Shown: positions 56,236-64,000 of the stretch, piece after piece | Layout of the letters: the number at the start of each line of letters is the position of its first letter | Numbering within the stretch: position 1 is the first letter of the stretch | Origin: Puia dinghuensis | GTDB lineage: Bacteria; Bacteroidota; Bacteroidia; Chitinophagales; Chitinophagaceae | Direction of reading: 5' to 3' | DNA length: 64,000 nt | Assembly: GCF_014642875.1 (NCBI RefSeq) | Contig: NZ_BMJC01000003.1 | Span: 62,001 to 126,000, forward strand | Translations under genes and position numbers: made by a program | The notes under the pieces: model-generated | Databases searched by the model: none | What the model saw: only the letters and a program-made list of their open reading frames with translations | Told to the model about the DNA's origin: nothing

Positions 56236-57563
56236 TGTCCGATGATCACCTCTTCGAGCTCTTCCAACGTCTTCCCCCTCGTTTCCTTCACTTTCAGAGC
56301 GATGAACAGAGCGCCCAGGGCACAGATGCCTGCATAAATATAAAAGGTGCTGTCTTTCAAGCGCGCGTAGAGAATAGGAAAAGTAAATATGAGGATGAAA
56401 TAAGCGGCCCACAGGCTTACCACAGCCACCGAAGTGGCGGCGCTCCGTACTTTGTTGGGAAATATCTCGGAGATGAGCACCCATGTCACCGGCGCCAGCG
56501 ACATGGCGTAGACGGCGATGGCGGACAGCAGGTACCAGGATACCTGTGTGGAGCCGGCCGCCAGCATCCGCACCACAATAAGATAGAGAAGGGCAAGGCC
56601 GCCAGCGCCTGCCAGCATCAGCGGCTTGCGGCCCACCCGGTCGACGAGCAGCATGGCCAACAGGGTAAATACCAGGTTTACCGCACCGATGAAGATGGTT
56701 TGCAGTAGTTGCCCGTCCTGCGGCACGCCAATGCTACGAAAGATGATGGTGGTATAGTTGAAGACCACGTTGATACCGCAAAGTTGCTGGAACACGGCGA
56801 GGCCGATGCCCACGAGTACGGCAGGCAGTATCCCCTTTTGAAATACCGCCGTATAACTCACGCGTTGCCGGTTGCCTGTGTGAAGGGTAATACCGGCCAG
56901 GCTGCTCGCGGCATAGGCGGGACCGCCAATCCTCTCCAGTATGGCCTTGGCCTGGTCGGATTTTCCTGCGCTGACCAGCCAACGCGGGCTTTCGGGCAGC
57001 CACCACGCGCCCGCAAAGAACAGGGCCGAAGGGAGCATACCCAGGCCGAACATCCAACGCCAGGCATCTGCGCCCGTGTTGCGCAGCAGGTAGTTGACAA
57101 GGTTGGTAATGAGAATACCGATGACGATAGTGAGCTGGTTGATGGCCACCATCCGGCCACGAAGATGAGCGGGCGCTATTTCGGCAATGTACATGGGTGA
57201 TAGCATGGAGGCCATGCCTACACCGGCGCCTGCCATGAAACGGGCCGTAACAAACCATCCCCTGAAAGGCGCCAGCGCCATGGCCACTGAAGAAAGACCA
57301 AAGATGGTGGCAGCCAGCAGTAAGCCTTTACGCCTGCCATATTTGTCGCTCACGTTGCCGGCCACCAGGCAACCAAGGATGGCGCCCAGCGCAAGGATGG
57401 CCGTAGTAAGGCCCGCCCAATATTCGTTGAGGTCAAACTGTTGTTGTAAAAAAGGCAGTGCACCGGAAATCACGGCAAAGTCGAAGCCGAACAGGTAGCC
57501 GCCGAGGGCCGAGGTAAAAGAGATGCCCAGGATGTAGGCATGATTGTATCCGGATCGTGACAT
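56232..57563 (-). CDS. MFS sugar porter (XylE/GLUT-like)
   Basis: A 443-residue inner-membrane transporter with 12 predicted helices. Sugar-porter signatures are present: GGYLFGFDFAVISGALPF in helix 1, DKYGRRKG after helix 2, MYIAEIAPAHLRGRMVAINQL, PESPRWLVSAGK, DRVGRKPLM, and the terminal KETRGKTLEELEE. Proton-coupled uptake of a monosaccharide such as galactose, xylose or glucose is expected. ATG 57563 is chosen; the in-frame extension to 57773 overlaps the epimerase gene. It is the last gene of operon D, 10 bp after galM. Confidence 0.93.
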   Translation of the reverse strand: MSRSGYNHAYILGISFTSALGGYLFGFDFAVISGALPFLQQQFDLNEYWAGLTTAILALGAILGCLVAGNVSDKYGRRKGLLLAATIFGLSSVAMALAPFRGWFVTARFMAGAGVGMASMLSPMYIAEIAPAHLRGRMVAINQLTIVIGILITNLVNYLLRNTGADAWRWMFGLGMLPSALFFAGAWWLPESPRWLVSAGKSDQAKAILERIGGPAYAASSLAGITLHTGNRQRVSYTAVFQKGILPAVLVGIGLAVFQQLCGINVVFNYTTIIFRSIGVPQDGQLLQTIFIGAVNLVFTLLAMLLVDRVGRKPLMLAGAGGLALLYLIVVRMLAAGSTQVSWYLLSAIAVYAMSLAPVTWVLISEIFPNKVRSAATSVAVVSLWAAYFILIFTFPILYARLKDSTFYIYAGICALGALFIALKVKETRGKTLEELEEVIIGH

Positions 57564-57573
57564 TGGCAGCAAT

Positions 57574-58632
57574 TTATTGTATGGCGAATGTAAATATCGT
57601 TTTTGTTTGATAGACATGACCGGGCCGCAGGATGGTATTGGGAAATTCCGGCCGGTTGGGACCATCGGGAAATGCCTGCGTCTCAAGCGCAAAGGCGCCA
57701 TGGCGGCGATAGGGCTGTGCATGCGCCCCGCGCAGGGAGCCATCCCACCAGTTGGCCGTATACAGCTGTACACCGGGGCGGCCTGTTGTCATCCGCAAGA
57801 GCCTGCCCGAATGCGGGTCAACTACTTCCACCGCGGGCTCGACGCCATCGAGCACATAGTTGTGATCAAAACCTCCATCTGCTGCCAGTCTGCCCATGCC
57901 CTCGCCCAGGCGTTTTGGCGAAGAGAGGTCAAGCGGTGTGTCCTGCACCGGCAGGATCCTACCCGTTGGCAGGTTTTGCTGCTGCTGCTTTTCCGTAAAA
58001 GCTTTGGCCCGGATCATCATTACATGATCGGTAATCAGCGGCTCATCAAAACCCGACAGGTTGAAATAGGAATGGTTCGAGAGGTTCACCGGCGTAGGCT
58101 TGTCGGTCATCGCAAGATAGCTCATCTGGAACTGATCGGCCGCGTTGAGCGTGTATTTCAACTGTACATAGAGGTTCCCCGGATAGCCTTCTTCGCCATC
58201 GGGGCTGGTATAGTCAAAAAGCACACCCGCCTCTCGGTCGTTGTTATAGCTGTCGATGATTCGCCAGACCTTTTTGTTGAATCCTTCAAAGCCGCCGTGC
58301 AGGTGGTTGCCGCTATCGTTGGCCGAGAGACGGATGGTACGGTCGTCGAGGTGGTAGCAGGCGCCGCTGATGCGGTTGACATACCGGCCAATGACGCTGC
58401 CGAAGTACCAGGGATTCCGGAGATATTCCAGCGGATCGGCAAACCCGGCTACGATGTTTTTTTGAACCCCGTGCCGGTCAGGGGTATGGATAGACATGAT
58501 GGAGCAGCCGATATTGGTCACGCCTACCGTAACGTTGCCATTATTCAGCGTGATCACGCTCACCTCCCTACCGTTGAGCATGCTATAAGGGGTAACGGAG
58601 CAGGATAAAAAACTCTTCGAGCCGGTCAGCAT
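57574..58632 (-). CDS. galM: Aldose 1-epimerase (mutarotase)
   Basis: A 352-residue enzyme that interconverts alpha- and beta-anomers of aldoses such as galactose. Visible family features are GFADPLEYLRNPWYFGSVIG, NHLHGGFEGFNKKVW, PVNLSNHSYFNLSG carrying the catalytic His, and FALETQAFPDGPN carrying the catalytic Glu. ATG 58632 overlaps the end of the DUF5107 gene by 7 bp (ATGCTGA). Between a melibiase-like enzyme and a sugar porter, it probably prepares released galactose or glucose for metabolism. Confidence 0.94.
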   Translation of the reverse strand: MLTGSKSFLSCSVTPYSMLNGREVSVITLNNGNVTVGVTNIGCSIMSIHTPDRHGVQKNIVAGFADPLEYLRNPWYFGSVIGRYVNRISGACYHLDDRTIRLSANDSGNHLHGGFEGFNKKVWRIIDSYNNDREAGVLFDYTSPDGEEGYPGNLYVQLKYTLNAADQFQMSYLAMTDKPTPVNLSNHSYFNLSGFDEPLITDHVMMIRAKAFTEKQQQQNLPTGRILPVQDTPLDLSSPKRLGEGMGRLAADGGFDHNYVLDGVEPAVEVVDPHSGRLLRMTTGRPGVQLYTANWWDGSLRGAHAQPYRRHGAFALETQAFPDGPNRPEFPNTILRPGHVYQTKTIFTFAIQ

Positions 58633-61600
58633 GATACATCCTGTTTTAATGCCTGTGCGATAACAGGCGTCAGTTGCAGCCAGTTGGCAGCACCGGCATG
58701 GTTCGGGTCTATCTCCAGCACTTGTTGTAAATAGCTGCGGCCTTTGGCTTCCTCATGAAGTCCGAGGTAACCCAGGCCGATGAGGTAGGTGCAATGGACA
58801 GTATTGCGCAGGTTGATGTCCTGGTCGAATACCAGCATATCGGGTAGCGAAACGGCAAAATAGTCGATGTCGATGCGGTCGTTCCGGTGCAGCCGGCCGA
58901 ATTCGATGAACCGGCTGAAGATGGCAGCAGCCTTTTCAGGCTCATTCAGCCTGAGCCAGGCCAAGGCCTGGTAGATGATATTATCGGGCTGTGGATCGTT
59001 GTAATAGATGGCCTGCGCCGGCTCGCTGATGCCCATAGTGGCTTTGCGGAACAGGGCAAGGGCCTCTGCCGTATTGCCCAGCCCCATATAAGCGCATCCC
59101 AGCCAGTAATCCACATCGTTTTCCTGTGCGCCATACAGCTTACCCTCGCCCAGGTTGTGGGGATAGATCGCAGTCGCCAGCAGGAGATCGATGGCTTCCT
59201 GCCAGGCGCCCTTTTCTATGGCCTGACGGCCAAGCCCGATATGACAGCGTAGAAACTGTCCCACGACCTTGCCTTCACCGCCTTCCCAGGGATGGAAGAT
59301 ATGCGCGGTCAGCAGTTGCCGTGCGGTTGAGTATTGTCCCAGGTTGTTGTACAGCGTCACCCTTTCCAGGTAAAGATCATCCCGCGAATTCACCAGTGGC
59401 AGGTGCGCTTCCAGCAGTTGCAGCCGTTCGGCAAATGACCTTCCTAAACTCTTGTATAGCTGGTCGAGCTCCATCAATACACGTGCATCGGTGGTATCGA
59501 GGGCAAAGGCTTTTTCCAAAAATTGACGGGCCTGTTCTTTTTTTCCCAGCTTATTGTAATAGGCCAGCGCCAGGTTGCGATATACGGTGGGAAATGTGGG
59601 ATCGAGGGGTACGGCTTCTTCCCAGCAGGTGATGGCCTCGGGGTATTGACGTTTGTCGTACCACAGGTTGCCGAGGTAATAACGGGCCCTCGCATCCGTC
59701 GGGTTGAGTGCGATGGCTTTTTTGAGGATCAGCACCTCTTCGATCTTATTGGGAAAGCACCCGTCGGGGTTCGCGGTGGCGGCCAGGCGATAGAGGGTTT
59801 TCGCTTCTTCTAAATGGCCATCCTGCGCGGCCAGCCAGGCTTTGTAATAACCAACAAGGATTGCCTGTGTTGTTCGGTCATCGCCGTATAGTTCCAGCAG
59901 CAGCGTGGCATCGGTATACAGGCCGGCCTGCGCATAATCGAGGGCGATTTCGAGGTAGTTCTGAACGGCATCGCGCATAAGCCCTTTGAGAGCCGCAAGC
60001 GATTGAGGTGTTCGGTCGATGAGCCAGGCTTCGAACAGGCACCCGAAATTGAAGGGATCGATAGAGAGGGATTCTTTGATCAACGCCTGCGCCTCGGTGT
60101 GACGATCAAGCTTACGCAGCAGCGCTGTCTTAAGATGACGCGTGGTGGAAGAATGGTTATTCCGCAGCAACGATCTTTCGGCCAGCGTCAATGCCTCCGC
60201 GTAATGCTGCTGTGCGGCGGCAATGCGCGACAGCTGTAAAAATCCGCTGTGCTGCCAGGCATCGTTCCAGGTGGCTTTGTAAAAGGCTTCGAAGGCTTCC
60301 TCCAGCCGGCCCTGCAGCTTCAACGACCAGCCTAGGTTGTAATATGGCTCGCCGTCGTAAGGATTAGGGTTCCGGCTGGTGAGCGTGCGGATGGCCGTTC
60401 TGAAATAGGGCTCGGCCTTTTCAAACTGACCCCTGCGCAGCAGCAGCAGGCCCATGGCATTGTTGCAACGGATGTCGCCGGGGCTCCTGCGCAGGCCTTC
60501 CTGGTAATAATCGATGGGGTTGAAGGTGGCGTGCCGGTATTGCTCGAGATGCTGGCCGTTGATGTAAAGCTCTTCCACCTGTTCGATCTCCGCGGGCGGA
60601 CGGGCCGCCGTGGCGGCGGGGGGAATTTCTTTTTGTACATTAGCCTCCGGTCGCCACGATACGAGCAGGCGGCCTTCGGCATCCTGTACCGTGATCTGCC
60701 AAGCCTCCGGCGAACCCGGCAAACCGGCATCAAATGCTTCATCAAATACATCGGCCGGCGACAACCTGGTGACAAACTCTCTCACCACCACATCGCTCTT
60801 TGTGATGCGGATAACAGCATTCTCATACACTCCCGTGGCATAGACGCGCACGCGTAGTTGCCCCTGTTCCCACTCCATGTTGAGCATGGCTTCCTTAGTA
60901 GCGTTCTTCACGACACCGATGCGGGTGTAGGGCATGAAATATTGTTCAAAGGTTTTTTCTTCATTAGGCTGCAGCCAGGAAAAATCAGGCTGGTTGTCGG
61001 TAAATACGCCCGTCATTAATTCGATATAAGGACCGTCTTCATCGGTGAGGTTGCGATCCCAGGCGTGACCGAAATCGCCATTGCCCCAGGTCCATTGCTT
61101 CTTGCCGGGCGAAATATGGTGGTTGGCCACGTGTAGCATGCCGGCCTGGGTGTCGTTCTCATAGCAGCCCATGAAATCATATTCGCTGCGAATAGCCATG
61201 TAAGAGGTGGGCACGGGAATGTTGGCATAACGGCTGATGTCGGTGCCCGGGGCATAATTCACTTTATAATAGGTGCCGGTAGCGATGGGGAAGTCGGATA
61301 CGTCGCGTTTGCCGTGATCGAATACCGCGTACACATCGGGGGGGAATACCGATTGGTAATGTTCGTTGACCTTCACCGCCGGGTTGGCCCACCACAAAAA
61401 GGTTTGTGGAAAAGGCGTGCGGTTAAACAGCCGGCCGGTTATTTCCAGGTAGGCCTTACCGGGATAGAGGGTAAAACCGGCAGTACCCCGGGTACGGAAC
61501 ATCAGCTCTATCTCATTTACCAAAACGGTGCTGCTGCCATCGGCATTTTGCCGGATGGTAAAGTCTACCGGGCTGAACGTACTCGGCCGATGGTGCTGCG

Positions 61601-61958
61601 GCCAGTTGAACTCTATCCCGCCTGAGATCCAGGGGCCGGCAAGTCCTACCAATGCCGGCTTGATCACCTGGTTGTAGTAAATAAAATCCCTTCCTTTCAC
61701 CTTATCGTACGCGCGCTGTATCCGGCCGCCCAGCTCAGGCAATATCATGATCTTCAGGTATTCGTTTTCGAGGAATACGGCGGTATAGTCCTGCATCACC
61801 TTTTCGTCGGCTATATGTTCGATCACCGGGTGCGGGTAGACTACGCCGCTGCTTCCCTGGTACACCCGTTTTTCGAGAAACATCGGGTTCTTTTCAGGCT
61901 TACCCGCCTGGTAGGTGGGAATGGTTACCTGCTGGATCCATGCTTTTACTTCGGTCAT
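58626..61958 (-). CDS. DUF5107 domain protein with tetratricopeptide repeats
   Basis: An 1110-residue protein without a signal peptide. Residues ~30-340 match DUF5107 (YLKIMILPELGGRIQRAYDK, GPWISGGIEFNWPQHHRPST, GMLHVANHHISPGKKQWTWG), a beta-rich domain related to mutarotase-like folds. Residues ~490-1090 are TPR-type helical repeats (RCNNAMGLLLLRRGQFEKAEPYF, PYYNLGWSLKLQGRLEEAFEAFY, VYRNLALAYYNKLGKKEQARQFL). Such proteins recur in sugar-utilisation operons, but their catalytic activity is not established to my knowledge. It is 12 bp after the melibiase-like gene and overlaps galM, so it belongs firmly to operon D. Confidence 0.88.
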   Translation of the reverse strand: MTEVKAWIQQVTIPTYQAGKPEKNPMFLEKRVYQGSSGVVYPHPVIEHIADEKVMQDYTAVFLENEYLKIMILPELGGRIQRAYDKVKGRDFIYYNQVIKPALVGLAGPWISGGIEFNWPQHHRPSTFSPVDFTIRQNADGSSTVLVNEIELMFRTRGTAGFTLYPGKAYLEITGRLFNRTPFPQTFLWWANPAVKVNEHYQSVFPPDVYAVFDHGKRDVSDFPIATGTYYKVNYAPGTDISRYANIPVPTSYMAIRSEYDFMGCYENDTQAGMLHVANHHISPGKKQWTWGNGDFGHAWDRNLTDEDGPYIELMTGVFTDNQPDFSWLQPNEEKTFEQYFMPYTRIGVVKNATKEAMLNMEWEQGQLRVRVYATGVYENAVIRITKSDVVVREFVTRLSPADVFDEAFDAGLPGSPEAWQITVQDAEGRLLVSWRPEANVQKEIPPAATAARPPAEIEQVEELYINGQHLEQYRHATFNPIDYYQEGLRRSPGDIRCNNAMGLLLLRRGQFEKAEPYFRTAIRTLTSRNPNPYDGEPYYNLGWSLKLQGRLEEAFEAFYKATWNDAWQHSGFLQLSRIAAAQQHYAEALTLAERSLLRNNHSSTTRHLKTALLRKLDRHTEAQALIKESLSIDPFNFGCLFEAWLIDRTPQSLAALKGLMRDAVQNYLEIALDYAQAGLYTDATLLLELYGDDRTTQAILVGYYKAWLAAQDGHLEEAKTLYRLAATANPDGCFPNKIEEVLILKKAIALNPTDARARYYLGNLWYDKRQYPEAITCWEEAVPLDPTFPTVYRNLALAYYNKLGKKEQARQFLEKAFALDTTDARVLMELDQLYKSLGRSFAERLQLLEAHLPLVNSRDDLYLERVTLYNNLGQYSTARQLLTAHIFHPWEGGEGKVVGQFLRCHIGLGRQAIEKGAWQEAIDLLLATAIYPHNLGEGKLYGAQENDVDYWLGCAYMGLGNTAEALALFRKATMGISEPAQAIYYNDPQPDNIIYQALAWLRLNEPEKAAAIFSRFIEFGRLHRNDRIDIDYFAVSLPDMLVFDQDINLRNTVHCTYLIGLGYLGLHEEAKGRSYLQQVLEIDPNHAGAANWLQLTPVIAQALKQDVSC

Positions 61959-61970
61959 ACTATCGGTGCT

Positions 61971-64000
61971 TTATTGTGGTATCAGTTCCGCCATGAGCGC
62001 GTCTCCCGGCGGAATGGTCAATGAAATAACGTCCTGCCCCGCTTCCACCGTCGCGAGGGTGGCGCCGGTTAAAAATTCTTTCACGAGGTACTTTCCCTTC
62101 TTCAACCCCAGGCTATCCAAACCACACCGCCACCGGAACACCTCATGGGTATTGAAGTTAAACAGTCCCAGCAGGGTATCTTTTGCCTTACCATAAAAAG
62201 CCATTTGCTGATCGAAACCGTCACCATCGGAATATTTCAATGGCAGGAATGCCTGTGGCCGGCTGAAGAATGCACAAAGCCTGGGATCATTAAGGTATTT
62301 TCTGCCCCGCTGAGCGGCCAGGGGTTGACGAAAATCGGAGCCATCGCCCAATATGCTGCCCATGACCATCATGGCATAGAGCCGCACCCTGATCTCCTGT
62401 TCGCTGAGATCGGGGTTTTTCTGGAAATGCTGCATGATGCATACATCCAGGTTGGTGAAGGGCCAAAGTGTGCCCTGCACCCATCCCAGGTGGGCGCCCG
62501 TGGCCAGCGAAGCTTCCGTGCTGCCCCATGAAGGAAAACCCTTTTCGTCGTCCCGCAGGTGGGAGTATACATCGGTAGAGATGAACCGCGTATGCGCGTA
62601 CTGGTGGGGGAACATAGGCGAAATGGCCTCGGTGATGAAGATATCCGGCCCCAGTATGGAATCGATGAGATGCTTCACCATCTTCATGCCATAGTTATAG
62701 GCCTGCATGCCGGTGCTGATGGCAGGGTCGCTATGAGTAATCGATTCCAGCGCGCCGCAAGTAAGGAAGTCGATCTTTAAGAAAGTCGCATGGATAGCCT
62801 TGGCTTTTTGCAGTTGGGTGATGATATACTGACGCGTAGCGGGGTGGGTGGGGTCGATGGGGTAAGCGCCCCAGTCGCCGTCCTTATAAGCAATGGGCTT
62901 CCCCTGCTCGTCCTTTAGCACCGCCTCGCCAAGGGAGAAGTTTGTCCCCGGCAGCTTGGTCTGCTCCACGCTGTTCTTCCACGTCCATACGACGAAAGGG
63001 CCGAAGTAAAACCCCATCTGCTGGCCGTTCTTTTTGGCATACTTCGACAGCGAGGCTAGCAGATCGGTGGTATAGATCGACTGATCGTAAGAGTCGACGC
63101 TGAGTACGGGTGGCGACCAGCGGCTAAAATTGTCCAGGCTATGCAGATAGTCGGAAACCTTTGCCACTCCGGGGGGCATCATCACTTTTTCGTACCCGAG
63201 CACGCCTTCCACGCCAAAACTGTTCCAGTACACGGGGGCGTTGCCTTTCCAGTCCAGGCTTCCATTGATGCGGGCGTTGGCGCGGCCGTAGCCGGTGAAC
63301 GCGCCGCGTATATCTGTTCCGCCGCCGAGGTAAATAAGCGGGGAAGCTACGGCCGCACCGGTGAGTGTGCCATGCGGCATAACATCATGGGTTCCGTCCC
63401 TCCCACCATACGCCCGAGGTAACGACGGGACGTCGGGCGTGGCGGCGCCACCGTATACCACCAGCGAATCGATCTGACCCGGGGCGGCCCCGGTATGGTA
63501 CACGATGCCCGTTTTCCAGCAGTCATGGGTCAGGCTCCCCATCACCAGTCCATTGAAGGCGGCATTGTCGTATAGCGCCGAAAACTCGTAACTGATGCCG
63601 GCGGCGTCTGGCCAATGCCGCTCTACCACTCCTACCCAATCGTCGTTGTCGAAGGGTTCGTCGAGTATCCGGGGTTCGCTACCGGACATTGCTACGCGTC
63701 CCTGTTGGGAAGGCAGGATAGCCAGCGGGCTGATGTTACGCGTTTCCACGGTGGCCTGCCCCGTTGAACTGGCCGCAGTTATATCGGTGAGCACCCAGTG
63801 GCGGTCGGCATAAAGGGTGATCCGCTGCACGAGGCTGATGGCATGGCGGTCGTCCATGTGCCTGATATTGATACGGATGCCGTCACCCAGGCTGTCATGC
63901 ACCGCATCGGTGCTGTAGGGATGCTGCGCCAGGCTGGTGGTAAGCAACAGCCCCGTCCGGGTATCCAGGACATAGCCCACAGCGTTATATACGTCCGTTG
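61971..64000 (-). CDS. Melibiase-like (GH27/GH36-type) glycoside hydrolase, 5' end outside window
   Basis: At least 676 residues; the frame stays open to the window edge, so the true start and any signal peptide are not visible (the first in-window start-like codon is GTG 63980). The N-terminal part is beta-rich. The middle is a TIM barrel with FYFGPFVVWTWKNS, and FLKIDFLTCGALE, whose Asp is in the position of the clan GH-D nucleophile; a C-terminal beta domain follows. It resembles alpha-galactosidase/melibiase-type enzymes but specificity is uncertain. First visible gene of operon D. Confidence 0.75.
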   Translation of the reverse strand, partial: TDVYNAVGYVLDTRTGLLLTTSLAQHPYSTDAVHDSLGDGIRINIRHMDDRHAISLVQRITLYADRHWVLTDITAASSTGQATVETRNISPLAILPSQQGRVAMSGSEPRILDEPFDNDDWVGVVERHWPDAAGISYEFSALYDNAAFNGLVMGSLTHDCWKTGIVYHTGAAPGQIDSLVVYGGAATPDVPSLPRAYGGRDGTHDVMPHGTLTGAAVASPLIYLGGGTDIRGAFTGYGRANARINGSLDWKGNAPVYWNSFGVEGVLGYEKVMMPPGVAKVSDYLHSLDNFSRWSPPVLSVDSYDQSIYTTDLLASLSKYAKKNGQQMGFYFGPFVVWTWKNSVEQTKLPGTNFSLGEAVLKDEQGKPIAYKDGDWGAYPIDPTHPATRQYIITQLQKAKAIHATFLKIDFLTCGALESITHSDPAISTGMQAYNYGMKMVKHLIDSILGPDIFITEAISPMFPHQYAHTRFISTDVYSHLRDDEKGFPSWGSTEASLATGAHLGWVQGTLWPFTNLDVCIMQHFQKNPDLSEQEIRVRLYAMMVMGSILGDGSDFRQPLAAQRGRKYLNDPRLCAFFSRPQAFLPLKYSDGDGFDQQMAFYGKAKDTLLGLFNFNTHEVFRWRCGLDSLGLKKGKYLVKEFLTGATLATVEAGQDVISLTIPPGDALMAELIPQ

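Noticed and set aside
57544-58608. 354-codon plus-strand frame opposite galM
   Set aside because: Mirror of the mutarotase codons; low-complexity composition, no recognisable domain, and the galM motifs on the minus strand are unambiguous.

Overview
The window reads as chromosomal DNA of a Bacteroidota bacterium, most likely family Chitinophagaceae. The grounds are two SusC/SusD pairs, many secreted glycoside hydrolases, DUF5107/TPR and MG2/plug-type proteins, start codons preceded by A-rich stretches rather than Shine-Dalgarno sites, and occasional TAnnTTTG-type -7 boxes. No rRNA, tRNA, CRISPR array, insertion sequence or phage gene was seen. Coding density is very high and no gap between genes exceeds 300 bases.

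Layout. (1) 1-11.4 kb is accessory housekeeping: small redox enzymes (SDR, LLM flavin oxidoreductase, NmrA-like, RibD/DHFR-like) interleaved with AraC regulators, an ECF sigma factor with a SnoaL tail, an HD-domain protein, a DoxX-like gene split by a one-base frameshift, a DUF5996 protein, an ArsR regulator and a methyltransferase. (2) 11.4-23.8 kb is polysaccharide-utilisation operon A, minus strand: SusC, SusD, a GntR regulator, and a 2170-residue protein that joins a sodium/solute symporter to two six-hairpin glycosidase-like modules and a GH110-type alpha-galactosidase module. A perfect tandem 10-bp repeat lies upstream. (3) 24-38.3 kb is operon B, minus strand: SusC, SusD, GH99-like lipoprotein, GH92, MG2/plug protein and GH2, closed by an intrinsic terminator. 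(4) Divergent from operon B is a membrane-anchored regulator with a LamG-like domain, a Kelch propeller, one transmembrane helix and a cytoplasmic SARP/BTAD-type DNA-binding half. (5) 41-47.7 kb is operon C, minus strand: GH3-LamG then GH2. A YdeI-like gene and a Tat-exported GH5 follow on the plus strand. (6) 49.4-56.2 kb again holds AraC/oxidoreductase cassettes, a GAPDH with a variant active site and a GlxA-type regulator. (7) 56.2-64 kb is operon D, minus strand, running off the right edge: melibiase-like enzyme, DUF5107/TPR protein, aldose 1-epimerase and MFS sugar porter.

Main inference. Promoters of operons B and C carry the same element: three TTA-containing hexamers on an 11-bp pitch, then 10 bp, then a -7-like box. 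SARP regulators elsewhere bind direct repeats on an 11-bp pitch just upstream of the -10 box, and the only SARP-like protein here is the transmembrane Kelch protein between the two operons. I propose it senses a glycan in the periplasm and activates both operons from the inner membrane. This would differ from the HTCS, ECF/anti-sigma and SusR paradigms. The regulator's domains and the repeats are seen directly; the link between them is inference.
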